Positions 43,976 to 52,850 are shown, counted from the stretch's first letter. The stretch: 64,000 nucleotides of DNA from Chitinophagaceae bacterium UBA1946 (GCA_002336815.1 DDEU01000088.1:143030-207029), one strand, 5' to 3'. Notes: a model not told the origin generated them from the sequence alone. Numbers and translations: made by a program.

Positions 43976-44470
43976 TCCGTTTCGTTTTGTCCATTAAATA
44001 ATCAATGCCATCAACAGGTTCATCTATACTAAAATACGCTGTTACTATCTATGAAACAATATTTGCTGTGATTTCGTTACAGTCATTTAGTAAAAAACAC
44101 AGCTGTTTCGGAGTGGCATAAATCAGTAATTAAAGTATTCATTTAAATCCCGCCATCACAGTGTCCAGGAACGATTCCAAACTGACCAATTATCATGAAT
44201 GTGGTTAGTTAACACAGGAATCCGGGCGAGGGAATTTAAGCCAACCGGGGATTAACAAATTGTCGCTTTGAAATGCGGAAGCTGCGAAGTATCTTTCTGC
44301 TAACGATCCTTTTTCCTAAAAACAACCTGCCCGCAATGCTTTGATCTTATCCATTCAATTGCTCCCGGAACCGCTGTTTTTTACAGGCTATGATTTTAGT
44401 TACAGCTTGTACAAATAAAAAAATGCTGAAACCACAAGGAAAAACCATCTTTTATTTAAAAACTTTTACA
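43976..44470. other. 495-bp intergenic region between divergent genes
   Basis: No gene was recognised. It should hold promoters for the DUF1349 gene and the S74/T9SS gene, but I found no exact TAnnTTTG match in either direction. Confidence 0.4.
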
Positions 44471-46267
44471 ATGAAAAAAATTTTCCTGTCGGTCACAGCG
44501 TTGAGCATGCTTGTATTGCTAAGCGAAGCTCAGAACATTTTCCCTGCTACAGGTTCTGCCGGTATTGGCACAAATGCGCCTGTTGTTTCTTCATTATTGG
44601 ATATGCGTTCAACAACCAAAGGTGTACTTTTCCCACGAATGACAGCAGCACAAAGAGGAGCAATTGCCTCGCCTGCTACCGGCCTCATGCTGTATCAAAC
44701 AGATGGCACAACGGGTGTGTATTACTATGGCGGAAGCTGGATACGTTTGGTAACTTCCGCTGCAGCGCCCAGTCTTGCCAATCTTGCTTCCGTTGCGATC
44801 AACCAGTCATTGGTTGCCAATGCAAGCGGAACGCTTGATCTTGGTTCCAGTACCCGTAAATGGCGAAAGGGCTTCTTTTCAGACTCTGTTTTTGCAAGGG
44901 TAGTGATAGGCACAGGTGCCAACTATGGCGTGTATGGCAATGGTGCTACTTATGGCGTATATGGCAATAACACGAGCAGTACAGGATATGGGTTGTATGG
45001 CAACAATACCAGCAACGGATACGGCGTATATGGTAACAATACCGGCTCCGGGTATGGAGTATATGGAAAAAGCGCCGAAGGTGGCGTTGGGGTATATGGT
45101 ATTTCGGTTGGTGGCACCGGGATGTATGGATCAGGCGATTTTAACGGTGTTATTGGCTTTGCAACTGAGGGTGACGGCGTTTCTGGCAGCGGCAATACTG
45201 GTGTTTCCGGCGCCGGAAGATATTATGGTGTATATGGCAACGGTAATGATGGCGTTGGCGTGTACGGAAACGGCAGCACTAATGGCGTACAGGGCAACAG
45301 CAGCACTGGAGATGGCGTGCATGGCAGCAGCAGCTTCGGTGCTGGCGTGTCTGGCAGCAGCCCAACCCGGGTTGGCGTGTATGGCCGTACGGGCGGTGGC
45401 GTGGGTGATCAATCAGGGGTGTATGGATACTGCAGCGGTTTTGGTTATGGGCTGCGGGGCTTTTCACAAAATGGGTTTGGCGTTTATGCAAGCGGGGGAT
45501 CATGGGCAGGCTATTTTGCAGGACCGGTATATTCCACAGGCGGATTTACCAGTTCTGATCGAAAACTGAAACGAAACATCAGCGATCTTGTTAGTGGCAT
45601 GGATATCATCAACCAGTTAAAACCTAAACAATACGAATTCAGGCAGGATGGCAATTACAAATTAATGAACCTCCCTGCAGGAAAACAGTATGGATTGATC
45701 GCACAGGATGTGGAAGAAGTGCTTCCGGCCCTGGTAAAAGAGGCGCAGTTTAATACCGGTATGTCCCAGCCTTCAAAGATACCAGCAGATGGAAAACCGG
45801 TTTCAGCGGCAACTGAACCCCCTTCTGAGATTATTGATTTTAAATCGTTGAACTATACAGCACTGATACCGATCATCATCAAGGGCATGCAGGAGTTAAG
45901 TGCAAAGAACGAAGAGCTGCAACAAAAGAATGAGCAACTGCAAAATGAGATCGAAGCATTACAATCAGCATTTTCAAAAGAGGTAAGCCCTGGTGGTATC
46001 AATGCTGCACGTGGTTATTTAGAACAAAATGTACCGAATCCTGCAGGAGACAATACGCTTATCAGTTATTTTGTTCCGGCGAAAAGTAGCAGGGCGCAGA
46101 TAGCGATCACAGATATGAGTGGAGCGGTAATAAAAACCTGTGCTGTATCAAGTGGCCGGGGACGGGTCAATATAAAAACAGGAGAATTGTCTGCAGGCAC
46201 ATACAATTATGCTCTTTACGTTAATGACCAGGTAGTGGATTCCAGGAAAATGGTTATTGCAAAATAG
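44471..46267 (+). CDS. Tail-fibre-like protein with GVYGN repeats, S74 chaperone domain and T9SS sorting domain
   Basis: This 598-residue protein has a signal peptide (MKKIFLSVTALSMLVLL..., cleavage near SEAQ) and the same N-terminal motif as the gene at 29096 (GIGTNAPVVSSLLDM). About 20 short repeats follow, built on GVYGN (residues ~150-345), probably stacked in a trimeric beta-helix. An S74 chaperone domain starts near residue 360 (TSSDRKLKRNISDL). After a coiled coil (NEELQQKNEQLQNEIEAL) a T9SS-like sorting domain (VPNPAGDNTLISYF, ~515-598) closes the protein. The start at 44471 is set by the signal peptide. S74 autocleavage, if it happens, would detach the sorting domain. Confidence 0.82.
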   Translation: MKKIFLSVTALSMLVLLSEAQNIFPATGSAGIGTNAPVVSSLLDMRSTTKGVLFPRMTAAQRGAIASPATGLMLYQTDGTTGVYYYGGSWIRLVTSAAAPSLANLASVAINQSLVANASGTLDLGSSTRKWRKGFFSDSVFARVVIGTGANYGVYGNGATYGVYGNNTSSTGYGLYGNNTSNGYGVYGNNTGSGYGVYGKSAEGGVGVYGISVGGTGMYGSGDFNGVIGFATEGDGVSGSGNTGVSGAGRYYGVYGNGNDGVGVYGNGSTNGVQGNSSTGDGVHGSSSFGAGVSGSSPTRVGVYGRTGGGVGDQSGVYGYCSGFGYGLRGFSQNGFGVYASGGSWAGYFAGPVYSTGGFTSSDRKLKRNISDLVSGMDIINQLKPKQYEFRQDGNYKLMNLPAGKQYGLIAQDVEEVLPALVKEAQFNTGMSQPSKIPADGKPVSAATEPPSEIIDFKSLNYTALIPIIIKGMQELSAKNEELQQKNEQLQNEIEALQSAFSKEVSPGGINAARGYLEQNVPNPAGDNTLISYFVPAKSSRAQIAITDMSGAVIKTCAVSSGRGRVNIKTGELSAGTYNYALYVNDQVVDSRKMVIAK

Positions 46268-46317
46268 TTTGTCAATAAACATGATGAGATGCCGGCAATA
46301 AATAAAGATTAAAACTG

Positions 46318-46349
46318 AACAGGGCAGCTTAGCAACTGCCCTGTTCTTA
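46318..46349 (+). terminator. Intrinsic terminator of the S74/T9SS gene
   Basis: A 10-bp perfect stem (46318-46327 with 46336-46345, 8-nt loop) is followed by CTTAAAA on the plus strand. The T tract is short but the stem is strong. Confidence 0.72.
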
Positions 46350-46447
46350 AAACAAACCAGTTAGCAAGTTGAGCTTGAGAAACCTAATACGTTTTTTTTT
46401 CAAACTTCACCAGTTTCGTGCTGATACAGGCAGAGGGAAAATAGTAA

Positions 46448-46600
46448 CAGCGTGCAGTAAAAGAACAACAGGCACAGGTTGAAGTGCTGCAGAGAGCCAA
46501 TGAAAAACTGTGACTGGCAAGCATTGAATTTAAAACCATGGTAGAAAAAAGATTGCAGGCGGTAGAGATAAAAAAAATAACCAACGGTCGGGCATTGGGC
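46448..46600 (+). pseudogene. Possible remnant of a coiled-coil gene end
   Basis: One frame reads QRAVKEQQAQVEVLQRANEKL, then a TGA at 46511-46513, then LASIEFKTMVEKRLQAVE. The heptad-like pattern on both sides of the stop resembles the C-terminal coiled coil of S74 tail-fibre proteins such as the gene just upstream, suggesting a decayed duplicate. There is no start codon and the frame is stopped upstream at 46445. The rest of the 46268-46818 gap holds only the terminator. A chance origin is possible. Confidence 0.33.
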
Positions 46601-46818
46601 AGGGAAGATGTTCCAAAAACTTCCGGAACATCCTCCGTCAACCGGTGCCGATTGAATGATCTTATTAAAGACAGGAATTGCCGCCGATGGTTACTATGAT
46701 ATGCCTGGTCTAAACAAGGTCAGTAATTTGCTGCCGGTTGCAATTTCCACATACCCTGCATTTGCAACTTACCCGATTAATGCGTCCACCACCCCTCTAT
46801 TTTATATTTCTCTTCAAG

Positions 46819-47289
46819 CTATTTTCCCCCAAAAACTGCGCCGTACACCAAACTCACAAAGCCTGTGATACTGGCAATCTGCCGGTACTGAAATATTCTA
46901 AACCATTTTTCCCTGGTAGTTGTCCAGTTGGCAGGAACAGCATCTGCTGACCAGGTATTGATGATATCATTGATGGGCATGTTTCCTTTTAACGTCAGCA
47001 GTATTTCTGCAAGCAATGCCAGCAGTGCAATAGTTGCTGAAATAAATACCAGGCGGCCGGGCGCATTTGCGGTTGCAATTACCAGCAGCACATTGGCCAG
47101 TAATGCGGCATAGATAACATATTTAAAGCCGGCCCTCATGCCTGCATCAGTCAATTTTCTTACTTCTGTATAGGCGTTGGCATCCAGGCTAAGCTGCACC
47201 TGTTTTAAGGAAAGCATGTACATAAAAGCCTGGCTTGCAATCATTGCGTATGCCAGCAGGGTGATGGCGAAAATGATCCTGGTTGTCAT
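46819..47289 (-). CDS. DUF1772-like integral membrane protein
   Basis: This 156-residue protein has four hydrophobic segments and the DUF1772 signatures L-K-G-N-M-P-I-N-D (about residues 99-107) and R-E-K-W-F-R-I-F-Q-Y-R. Members of this family include anthrone oxygenase-like and uncharacterised membrane proteins; no function is assigned to bacterial members. It is the last gene of the cluster that begins with a Crp-type regulator (18-bp gap to the DUF4386 gene), so co-expression is likely. Confidence 0.72.
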   Translation of the reverse strand: MTTRIIFAITLLAYAMIASQAFMYMLSLKQVQLSLDANAYTEVRKLTDAGMRAGFKYVIYAALLANVLLVIATANAPGRLVFISATIALLALLAEILLTLKGNMPINDIINTWSADAVPANWTTTREKWFRIFQYRQIASITGFVSLVYGAVFGGK

Positions 47290-47307
47290 TACAATTTATT
47301 TTAAAGG

Positions 47308-48012
47308 TTATGAATGTTGATTTTTATTCCCGGCGAACACAATTCCCACTATTATCAGCCAAATAAGCCAGAGTGTGCTTCCGAAAAAACCAGCCATATC
47401 CCATACCGGGAAACCTTTGATCACTGTTGCAAACAATTCTGCCTGTGCAAAAAGATAGATCACGGCACTGGTAATGCCCAGCATATTCACCCATTGGGGC
47501 ATTGCCTTTAGTTTAATAAAAGAAATGGTCATCATCAGCGTCCATGCAATGGTAAAAAGCTGGCCCAGATGCTCACCGAGGAGCACGCCGCCAAACTGGT
47601 GAATGGTTTTAAATGAAAGAATGGCGGCAGCTTTTGTTGCTTCATCAGTTGCATGCACAAATGTTTCTGCAAGCACAGGTACAACAAATGTCCATCTTAG
47701 CAATCCAATCATCTGAACCACCAGGCCAATTACACCGATCGTTGTAGCCATCCTTGCCAGCGACGCTTTGTTTTCAAGTTCTTTACCAATCATGATATAG
47801 GCCGGAATCAAGGGTATGCCTGTTACAGCGAATGCAAACCATGTCCATATCAGTGAGTTGCCGCCCTGGTAAAACCTGGAAAGAATTGTACCGGTATCCT
47901 GTCTTAATATACCAGGGTATTCAAAGCTGCTGGTGAGCAATGTGTAGGGAATGAGCAATGCAATTGCCGATGAGATCAGCAATATGCCGGTTGTTTTATT
48001 ATTACTTTTCAT
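47308..48012 (-). CDS. DUF4386 family integral membrane protein
   Basis: This 234-residue protein has six to seven hydrophobic segments. It starts MKSNNKTTGILLISSAIALL and includes SSFEYPGILR and HQFGGVLLGEHLGQL, features of the DUF4386 family, which is of unknown function. The ATG at 48012 was chosen over upstream codons because it leads straight into the first membrane segment. The gene follows an NAD-dependent epimerase-like gene (93-bp gap) and precedes the DUF1772 gene. Confidence 0.75.
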   Translation of the reverse strand: MKSNNKTTGILLISSAIALLIPYTLLTSSFEYPGILRQDTGTILSRFYQGGNSLIWTWFAFAVTGIPLIPAYIMIGKELENKASLARMATTIGVIGLVVQMIGLLRWTFVVPVLAETFVHATDEATKAAAILSFKTIHQFGGVLLGEHLGQLFTIAWTLMMTISFIKLKAMPQWVNMLGITSAVIYLFAQAELFATVIKGFPVWDMAGFFGSTLWLIWLIIVGIVFAGNKNQHS

Positions 48013-48105
48013 TTTATTGTGTTTTTTTGTTTGAGCGTACAAAGTTGTACCAGCACGAATGCCCGTTCGGGGACATTTGTCCATAAATTCAGCAGCGCCC
48101 GTGTG

Positions 48106-49050
48106 TTAATTATGCTGTTGGGTTGATAAGTACCAATCAACCGTTTGCTGTACGATTTCTGATGGATATGTACAGTGGTTGCCGAAGCGGCCTGCATATT
48201 TATCATGATTCACCAGGTATTGATATTCGAACTGGTAAGCCATTTCGTGCAGTTCTTTTATGAAGGGGTTGAAAAAACCTGCAAGCCTGATTACAAACTT
48301 TGGCACAACAGATTTTTTGATTCTTTTACCAGTGATCACTTCAAAGAGGTGCAGCCATTTATCCGGGCTTAATGCAGGCGCATTGGGCACATGCCATAGT
48401 TGGCCAAACGCATCATCAGCATTGCCAACATTGATCATGGCTGCTGCAAAGTCTTTGATGTAAGTGAATGTGTGCGGCAATGCGATGTTTCCAAATAGCC
48501 TTACTGTTCTTCCTTCGTACACACTATCCAGGAAGTTTTTACCCAACAGACCTTTGTGAATATCGGGGCCGATAAAATCAGCCGCTTTTACAAATGCTAC
48601 CCTCTTATTAAACTCATTTCCTGAAAAGAGCAGGGTGTTTATTACGCCTGCCCTTATTTTTCCTTTTTTGGTAGTAGCATTGTGCGGCATCTGCTCATGC
48701 ATGGCTGCGCCTGAAATATTTCCGTATGAATAAAGATTGTCCGCAACAACAAGCCTGGCACCTGTTTTACCCAGAGCATAAGCCAGGGCATCTGCTGTTG
48801 CCGGATAAAAATCTGCCCACTTCTCATAAGGCATATCGGTACAGCTAAAGATAACTGCCGACTTCCTGGCAATGGCTTCCATACCTGTTTTGGATGTTGC
48901 ATCTGCCGCAACCACCTGAACGTTTGCCGGAATTGCTACCGGCAGTTTTCCCGTCCTGTTTACCAGCAAAATCTTTTCGTTTGGGTTTTTATCCAGCAAC
49001 TGCTGCAGTATGCAAAGCCCCAATTGCCCTGTTCCTATGATCGTTTTCAT
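48106..49050 (-). CDS. NAD(P)-dependent epimerase/dehydratase (extended SDR-like)
   Basis: This 314-residue protein has a Rossmann fold with a dinucleotide-binding GTGQLG near the N-terminus and a following LVNRTG strand. An extended SDR-like substrate domain follows. The classic YxxxK is not obvious (LYSYGNISGA occupies the region), so it may be an atypical or NmrA-like member. The substrate is unknown. It lies 10 bp downstream of the small beta-barrel gene in the Crp-headed cluster, so co-transcription is likely. Confidence 0.78.
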   Translation of the reverse strand: MKTIIGTGQLGLCILQQLLDKNPNEKILLVNRTGKLPVAIPANVQVVAADATSKTGMEAIARKSAVIFSCTDMPYEKWADFYPATADALAYALGKTGARLVVADNLYSYGNISGAAMHEQMPHNATTKKGKIRAGVINTLLFSGNEFNKRVAFVKAADFIGPDIHKGLLGKNFLDSVYEGRTVRLFGNIALPHTFTYIKDFAAAMINVGNADDAFGQLWHVPNAPALSPDKWLHLFEVITGKRIKKSVVPKFVIRLAGFFNPFIKELHEMAYQFEYQYLVNHDKYAGRFGNHCTYPSEIVQQTVDWYLSTQQHN

Positions 49051-49060
49051 CCAATTTTAT

Positions 49061-49525
49061 TTAAAAGAAGAATGAATAACTGATGCCTGGAGTTGGATTG
49101 ATCTTCAAATCATGGCCACGGGCAACAACACCAATGGCGCCAATCCTTGCATTTAAACCTTTCCAGATCATCCAGCGGAAACCGGCTTCCATAGCAACCG
49201 CATTTTCGCTTTTGTAATCAAGGTTAAGTCCCCTTAAGTACGATGCACCTGCATAAAAAGAAGATGGGTTCTCTTTTTTACCCACTGGCAAAAACCATAC
49301 AGTGGCACCTGCTTTAAAAAATTTAGTAGTGATATCCTTTTCAAATGCAGTGATGTAATACCCTGCATGAATGGAAACATGCCTGTAACGGTACTCCAGC
49401 CCTATAGAAGGATTGCGGAATCCATCCATGCTGATTTCATTCTTTGAAAATTTGCTTTGAGAAAAAGCGGAAGTGGACACTAGTACAAGCAGTACAATCA
49501 TTACCTGTTTCATTTTGTTTTGCAT
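49061..49525 (-). CDS. Small secreted beta-barrel-like protein
   Basis: This 154-residue protein has a signal peptide (cleavage near SAFSQ) and alternating beta strands (SIGLEYRYRHVSIHAGYYI, AVAMEAGFRWMIW) with a C-terminal phenylalanine (ISYSFFF), the hallmark of an outer-membrane beta-barrel. Eight strands would fit the length. No function was recognised. Starts at 49525 and 49513 are both possible. It is the second gene of the cluster headed by the Crp-type regulator. Confidence 0.65.
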   Translation of the reverse strand: MQNKMKQVMIVLLVLVSTSAFSQSKFSKNEISMDGFRNPSIGLEYRYRHVSIHAGYYITAFEKDITTKFFKAGATVWFLPVGKKENPSSFYAGASYLRGLNLDYKSENAVAMEAGFRWMIWKGLNARIGAIGVVARGHDLKINPTPGISYSFFF

Positions 49526-49600
49526 TTTAATTGTTATTTAATAATGCAAAGCTGCTCCCGGCAGGTCTTTTTGTACCGGACAAATGTCTAAAAGAAAAAA

Positions 49601-50164
49601 TCAGCGGATCTTACTTCTTATCCTGCTGAGGTGGCGTGGTGTAACGCCGAGCATAGAGGCTAAATGCTGCAGGGGTATTTGCTGTAAAAGATGAGGTTCG
49701 TTCATTAGCATTTTTTCGTATCGCTGTTCTGCTGTTAATACAATCAGGTCATGACGGCTTGCATCGATACCGCAAACAGTGGCTTCCAGTAAGCCGATAT
49801 AAAAATCTTTAAAGCCAGGCACTTCTTTTACCAGCATTCTAAGATTTTCCCTGCTTAACATGCTAACGCTGCCATCTGCTATTGCTTTTATGTTTTCAAG
49901 CGAAGGCTTTTCACTTATAAAACTTAACACGGATGCAAAAAAAGTATTCTCAATAGATATGTAGCTGGTTCTTTCTTCCCCGTCTTTAATTACATAATAC
50001 TGAAACATGCCGGTTTCAACAAAACCAATATACCGGCTTGTTTTGCCTTCTTCCACCAGGAAATCATTTTTTTTGAAGTGCTGCAGTTCAAAAGCATCTA
50101 CTATTTTTTCCAGGGCATCGCCTGCAAAGCCAAGGGCTTCAAAATATTGTTGAACTTTTAGCAT
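49601..50164 (-). CDS. Crp/Fnr-type transcriptional regulator
   Basis: This 187-residue protein has an N-terminal cyclic-nucleotide-binding-like beta-roll (FLVEEGKTSRYIGFVETGMFQYY) and a C-terminal winged helix-turn-helix (PLQHLASMLGVTPRHLSRIRSKI, about residues 162-184). Such short Crp-like regulators are very common in Bacteroidota, and most lack a proven ligand. No FNR-type cysteine cluster is seen, so oxygen sensing by Fe-S is unlikely. The ATG at 50164 was chosen from the family start MLKVQQYF. It heads the minus-strand cluster and may control it. Confidence 0.85.
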   Translation of the reverse strand: MLKVQQYFEALGFAGDALEKIVDAFELQHFKKNDFLVEEGKTSRYIGFVETGMFQYYVIKDGEERTSYISIENTFFASVLSFISEKPSLENIKAIADGSVSMLSRENLRMLVKEVPGFKDFYIGLLEATVCGIDASRHDLIVLTAEQRYEKMLMNEPHLLQQIPLQHLASMLGVTPRHLSRIRSKIR

Positions 50165-50328
50165 AAGTACTGTGATGCATTTTTGAAAACAAGGGGTTTC
50201 AGTAGGTAGCGTACAAGGGTAACAGCTTGCTGCAGCCGCAGGCACAGCATTTCGTCTTTCCCAACGGCAGCGCTGTTGCGCAACTGCCGACCGTTATTCC
50301 GTAAAGCCAGCCTGCGGCAAGATCCATG

Positions 50329-50967
50329 TCAGCGGGTAGTTACATGTATGGTATGTACCTCCGGCTTTTTTTTCACAAAGTCTTCACCTGTTGTAAAATA
50401 CTCCAGTGCCAAAACCAATAGTATTGAGCTTAAAACATATACTTTCTGCAGGATGACCGCTAAGCCGATATACCCTAATCCAAAAAGCAAAAAGAAAATG
50501 TAATAGGTCAACAGGCAAATAATACAGCAGCATTTAAGCAAATGAAGTTTTGACTTAAAGATAAATACGGTAATAGAAAATAAACCAACCAGTGTTAAAA
50601 TGATTGATATTGTTCCGAGGTCATGCAGGGGTGTTGCAATCAGGAAAATAAATATTATGTTGGCAGCTCCTATAAATTTCAGAATATTGGCCCATTGTTT
50701 TGAAGGTATCTTTTTTGACATATTGATAAAAAAAATCCCATACCCAACCGAGTGGAATGCCATTCCAATAACGGCCCAAATCCTGCCGGGGTTTTCTAAG
50801 CCATTTATTGCTTTTGTTGCAAACAAATTGCTTAGGAAATTTTTTGACCAGTCAAACCCAATAGAATTTTTGTCCGGTAAAGAGCCGCCTGGATAGCTCA
50901 ACGATGCTATCACTATTAATATCACCGAAGCAGCCAGGCATATCAAAACTGAATACTTCTTAATCAT
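50329..50967 (-). CDS. DUF998-like integral membrane protein
   Basis: This 212-residue protein has about six hydrophobic segments, with a large first loop (SYPGGSLPDKNSIGFDWSKNFLSNLF) after the first one. This layout resembles DUF998 membrane proteins of unknown function, but the match is from recall only. The ATG at 50967 (MIKKYSVLICLAASV) was chosen because it leads into the first membrane segment and follows an exact -7 box at 50983-50990. Confidence 0.6.
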   Translation of the reverse strand: MIKKYSVLICLAASVILIVIASLSYPGGSLPDKNSIGFDWSKNFLSNLFATKAINGLENPGRIWAVIGMAFHSVGYGIFFINMSKKIPSKQWANILKFIGAANIIFIFLIATPLHDLGTISIILTLVGLFSITVFIFKSKLHLLKCCCIICLLTYYIFFLLFGLGYIGLAVILQKVYVLSSILLVLALEYFTTGEDFVKKKPEVHTIHVTTR

Positions 50968-50982
50968 CTGCTTAATATTTGG

Positions 50983-50990
50983 CAAAAATA
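50983..50990 (-). promoter_or_regulatory. -7 promoter box (TAnnTTTG) for the DUF998-like gene
   Basis: The minus strand reads TATTTTTG, 15 bp before the ATG at 50967. Confidence 0.55.
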
Positions 50991-51195
50991 GTTGTGTATA
51001 GTTGTAAAAAGTCGTTTGCAATGAACGCTAACATAAGTATGTATGCTAATATACACTACTCCCATTGAGGAAACAATATTTGTCGGGAATCACTTAGCGC
51101 ATTTTAAAACATTCACATTCCGCAAGCAGCTTTTTATTTGCCCTGCCAGTTGCATGTTTCAAAGCAGCATATCCTTTCGCAAATGCTGTTCCTGC

Positions 51196-52095
51196 TTATC
51201 TCTTTTTGTGCCCATACACTTTATAAAAGAAGTAAACCAACATCGCTAATAAAAGGAATGCCCATAAATTAGCCAGGAAAACGATGAAGGTTTCTAAAAT
51301 GTCCCAGCCGTATTTTAGTGCATCAAGGAGCTTAGACCCCAAACCTGGTTCATATGCATCAATGTTTTTGTCGTTGGAGATTAGTTCCCTTTTAATGGTT
51401 TCCCGCTGATAGATGATTAAATTAATTGTGCTAAAACTTATTTGGTCTGCCAGGGATAGGTTAGCTATTTTAGCATTGTCGGCTTGCTCTTGTTTGCTTA
51501 ATAATATTTCTTCAGCAATCGTCGTTTCATTTAACCTTTTACCGCTGTTATTAATGGCGTTTGTAAGTCGTTCTTCATTTTTTGCTGAACGTTTTTGTGT
51601 TAGGTTATTAGATAAAATTTGTAAAGCAACATCTTCTGCTTTTATTATGCGGTAGTCTAAATAGTCGATGTTGCTGGATATTTCCTTTAAGGTCGTGTCG
51701 AGTTTTGTATTTGGAATCCTTACTGTGATTGAATTTGTTACAGTGTAAAAGGTGGTTTCAAGGGAAGAGTCAGCAGTTACAGGAATATTGGTTACATTAT
51801 TTATGTTACTTGCCAGGTTGGTGTACGTAACAAAGCCTCCTTGCCGATTGGTAATATTTTCAATGTCGTAGGTTGATTGGATAACATCTTTTACTTTAAA
51901 TTTCAGGTCAGCAGTTCTGATAAATCGCCTTGTGCTGTCTTTGTTATTTTCAACAGCGGCTGATGAAGAAATAAACGCATTTGAAGTACTGTCAGCCAAT
52001 GCTAAATGATCAAAGGCTTCTTTCTTTTCATGGTTACAGCCCCAAAAGAAAATTGCAAGAAAAAGTGCTGGTATTAATTTTTGACGGCGGTTCAT
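51196..52095 (-). CDS. DUF4349 lipoprotein with C-terminal membrane segment
   Basis: This 299-residue protein has a lipoprotein signal (lipobox FFWGC, Cys 20), a DUF4349-type ectodomain (RRFIRTADLKFKVKDV, VRIPNTKLDTTLKEIS) with a long helical stretch, and a C-terminal transmembrane segment (ETFIVFLANLWAFLLLAMLVYFF) ending in basic residues. This topology is typical of the family, which is found widely and has no known function. The start at 52095 is set by the lipoprotein signal. Confidence 0.83.
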   Translation of the reverse strand: MNRRQKLIPALFLAIFFWGCNHEKKEAFDHLALADSTSNAFISSSAAVENNKDSTRRFIRTADLKFKVKDVIQSTYDIENITNRQGGFVTYTNLASNINNVTNIPVTADSSLETTFYTVTNSITVRIPNTKLDTTLKEISSNIDYLDYRIIKAEDVALQILSNNLTQKRSAKNEERLTNAINNSGKRLNETTIAEEILLSKQEQADNAKIANLSLADQISFSTINLIIYQRETIKRELISNDKNIDAYEPGLGSKLLDALKYGWDILETFIVFLANLWAFLLLAMLVYFFYKVYGHKKR

Positions 52096-52149
52096 AATTG
52101 CATTTAGCGTTAATTGCCAATGATGCAAAAAGGTAACCTTAACACATTG

Positions 52150-52272
52150 TTATAATGTTTTAGCTGTTAGATAATAAGGGATGTTTTCCGACGCAAGAGG
52201 TATTTCCGCTGAAGAAATCGCCATTTCTTCCACCGCACGAAGCATTTCTTCCTGCTGCCTGGCCTGGGCCAT
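52150..52272 (-). pseudogene. Possible remnant: 40-codon coiled-coil frame
   Basis: The frame from ATG 52272 to TAA 52150 reads MAQARQQEEMLRAVEEMAIS and then SAEIPLASENIPYYLTAKTL. Its helical, Glu-rich start recalls the linkers of larger signalling or tail proteins. Upstream in the same frame there is protein-like sequence with one stop (TGA). It may be the end of a decayed gene or a short real gene. Evidence is thin. Confidence 0.25.
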
Positions 52273-52587
52273 GTACGAAATATAACAGGGCAAAAATCAC
52301 GACCAGCGAATAAAACGCAGCTCCTGGTGGATGCTGGTAATGCTGCTAGCTGTTATTTATGTAATGGTTGTAAAATTAAAAGGAACAGGGCCGGAATGAT
52401 TGCAGGTTAAAAATCCCACTGTGTCAGGGGCAAAAATTATTTTAATGCAGCAATTAGAATTAGTGCCCGGAAGAAAACCCGTAAGCAGGAATAATATTCG
52501 GTTACTACTAAATCGGGCACCTGCGATTTGACTGTTGAGGTGTTTAATCTTTGTTATAAGATCCACATAAACATTGGTCTACTTAAA
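52273..52587. other. Intergenic region, nothing recognised
   Basis: The stretch between the possible remnant and the terminator at 52588 contains no promoter box, repeat or gene that I can support. A 69-residue minus-strand frame at 52357-52566 lacks recognisable features. Confidence 0.35.
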
Positions 52588-52631
52588 AACAAACTGGGGA
52601 AAAATGACATCATAAATGTATTTTTCCCCAG
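52588..52631 (-). terminator. Intrinsic terminator of the acidic protein gene
   Basis: A 12-bp perfect stem (52594-52605 with 52620-52631), with a small nested ACAT/ATGT pairing in the loop, is followed on the minus strand by TTTGTTTTT. It begins 3 bp past the stop at 52635. Confidence 0.82.
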
Positions 52632-52634
52632 CTT

Positions 52635-52850
52635 TTAGAGGGTGTCCGTTGGGTCATCCGTTTCTTCGTAATCGTCTGATTCATCTTCATCATCCAGGTC
52701 ATCTTCACCGGGTAACTCTTCATCGGGATCCTCTGTAAAATCTGTTGGCTCAGCATCCGGGTTGGAATCTTCGCTGTGGTCTTCAGCCGGACCACCAGAC
52801 CCGGTACTTTCCTTAGGACCGGGATCAAGAAATTTGTTATTGTGTATCAT
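52635..52850 (-). CDS. Small, very acidic hypothetical protein
   Basis: This 71-residue protein is dominated by Asp and Glu, especially in its second half, with Pro, Ser and Gly in the first. No signal peptide or membrane segment is present, and it is probably disordered. A strong terminator placed 3 bp past the stop supports that the frame is expressed. The overlapping frame at 52610-52828 has no such support. Function unknown. No exact promoter box was found upstream. Confidence 0.62.
   Translation of the reverse strand: MIHNNKFLDPGPKESTGSGGPAEDHSEDSNPDAEPTDFTEDPDEELPGEDDLDDEDESDDYEETDDPTDTL

Noticed and set aside
44950..45500. Minus-strand frames with Pro-Tyr-Thr or Ala/His-rich repeats opposite the GVYGN region
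   Set aside because: They are mirror images of the repetitive plus-strand gene, with no start signals of their own.
29096..46267. S74/tail-fibre proteins as a sign of a prophage
   Set aside because: They have bacterial signal peptides, one has a T9SS tail, and no capsid, terminase, integrase or lysis genes are near.
52357..52566. 69-codon minus-strand frame
   Set aside because: No promoter box, no protein-like features, no known motif.
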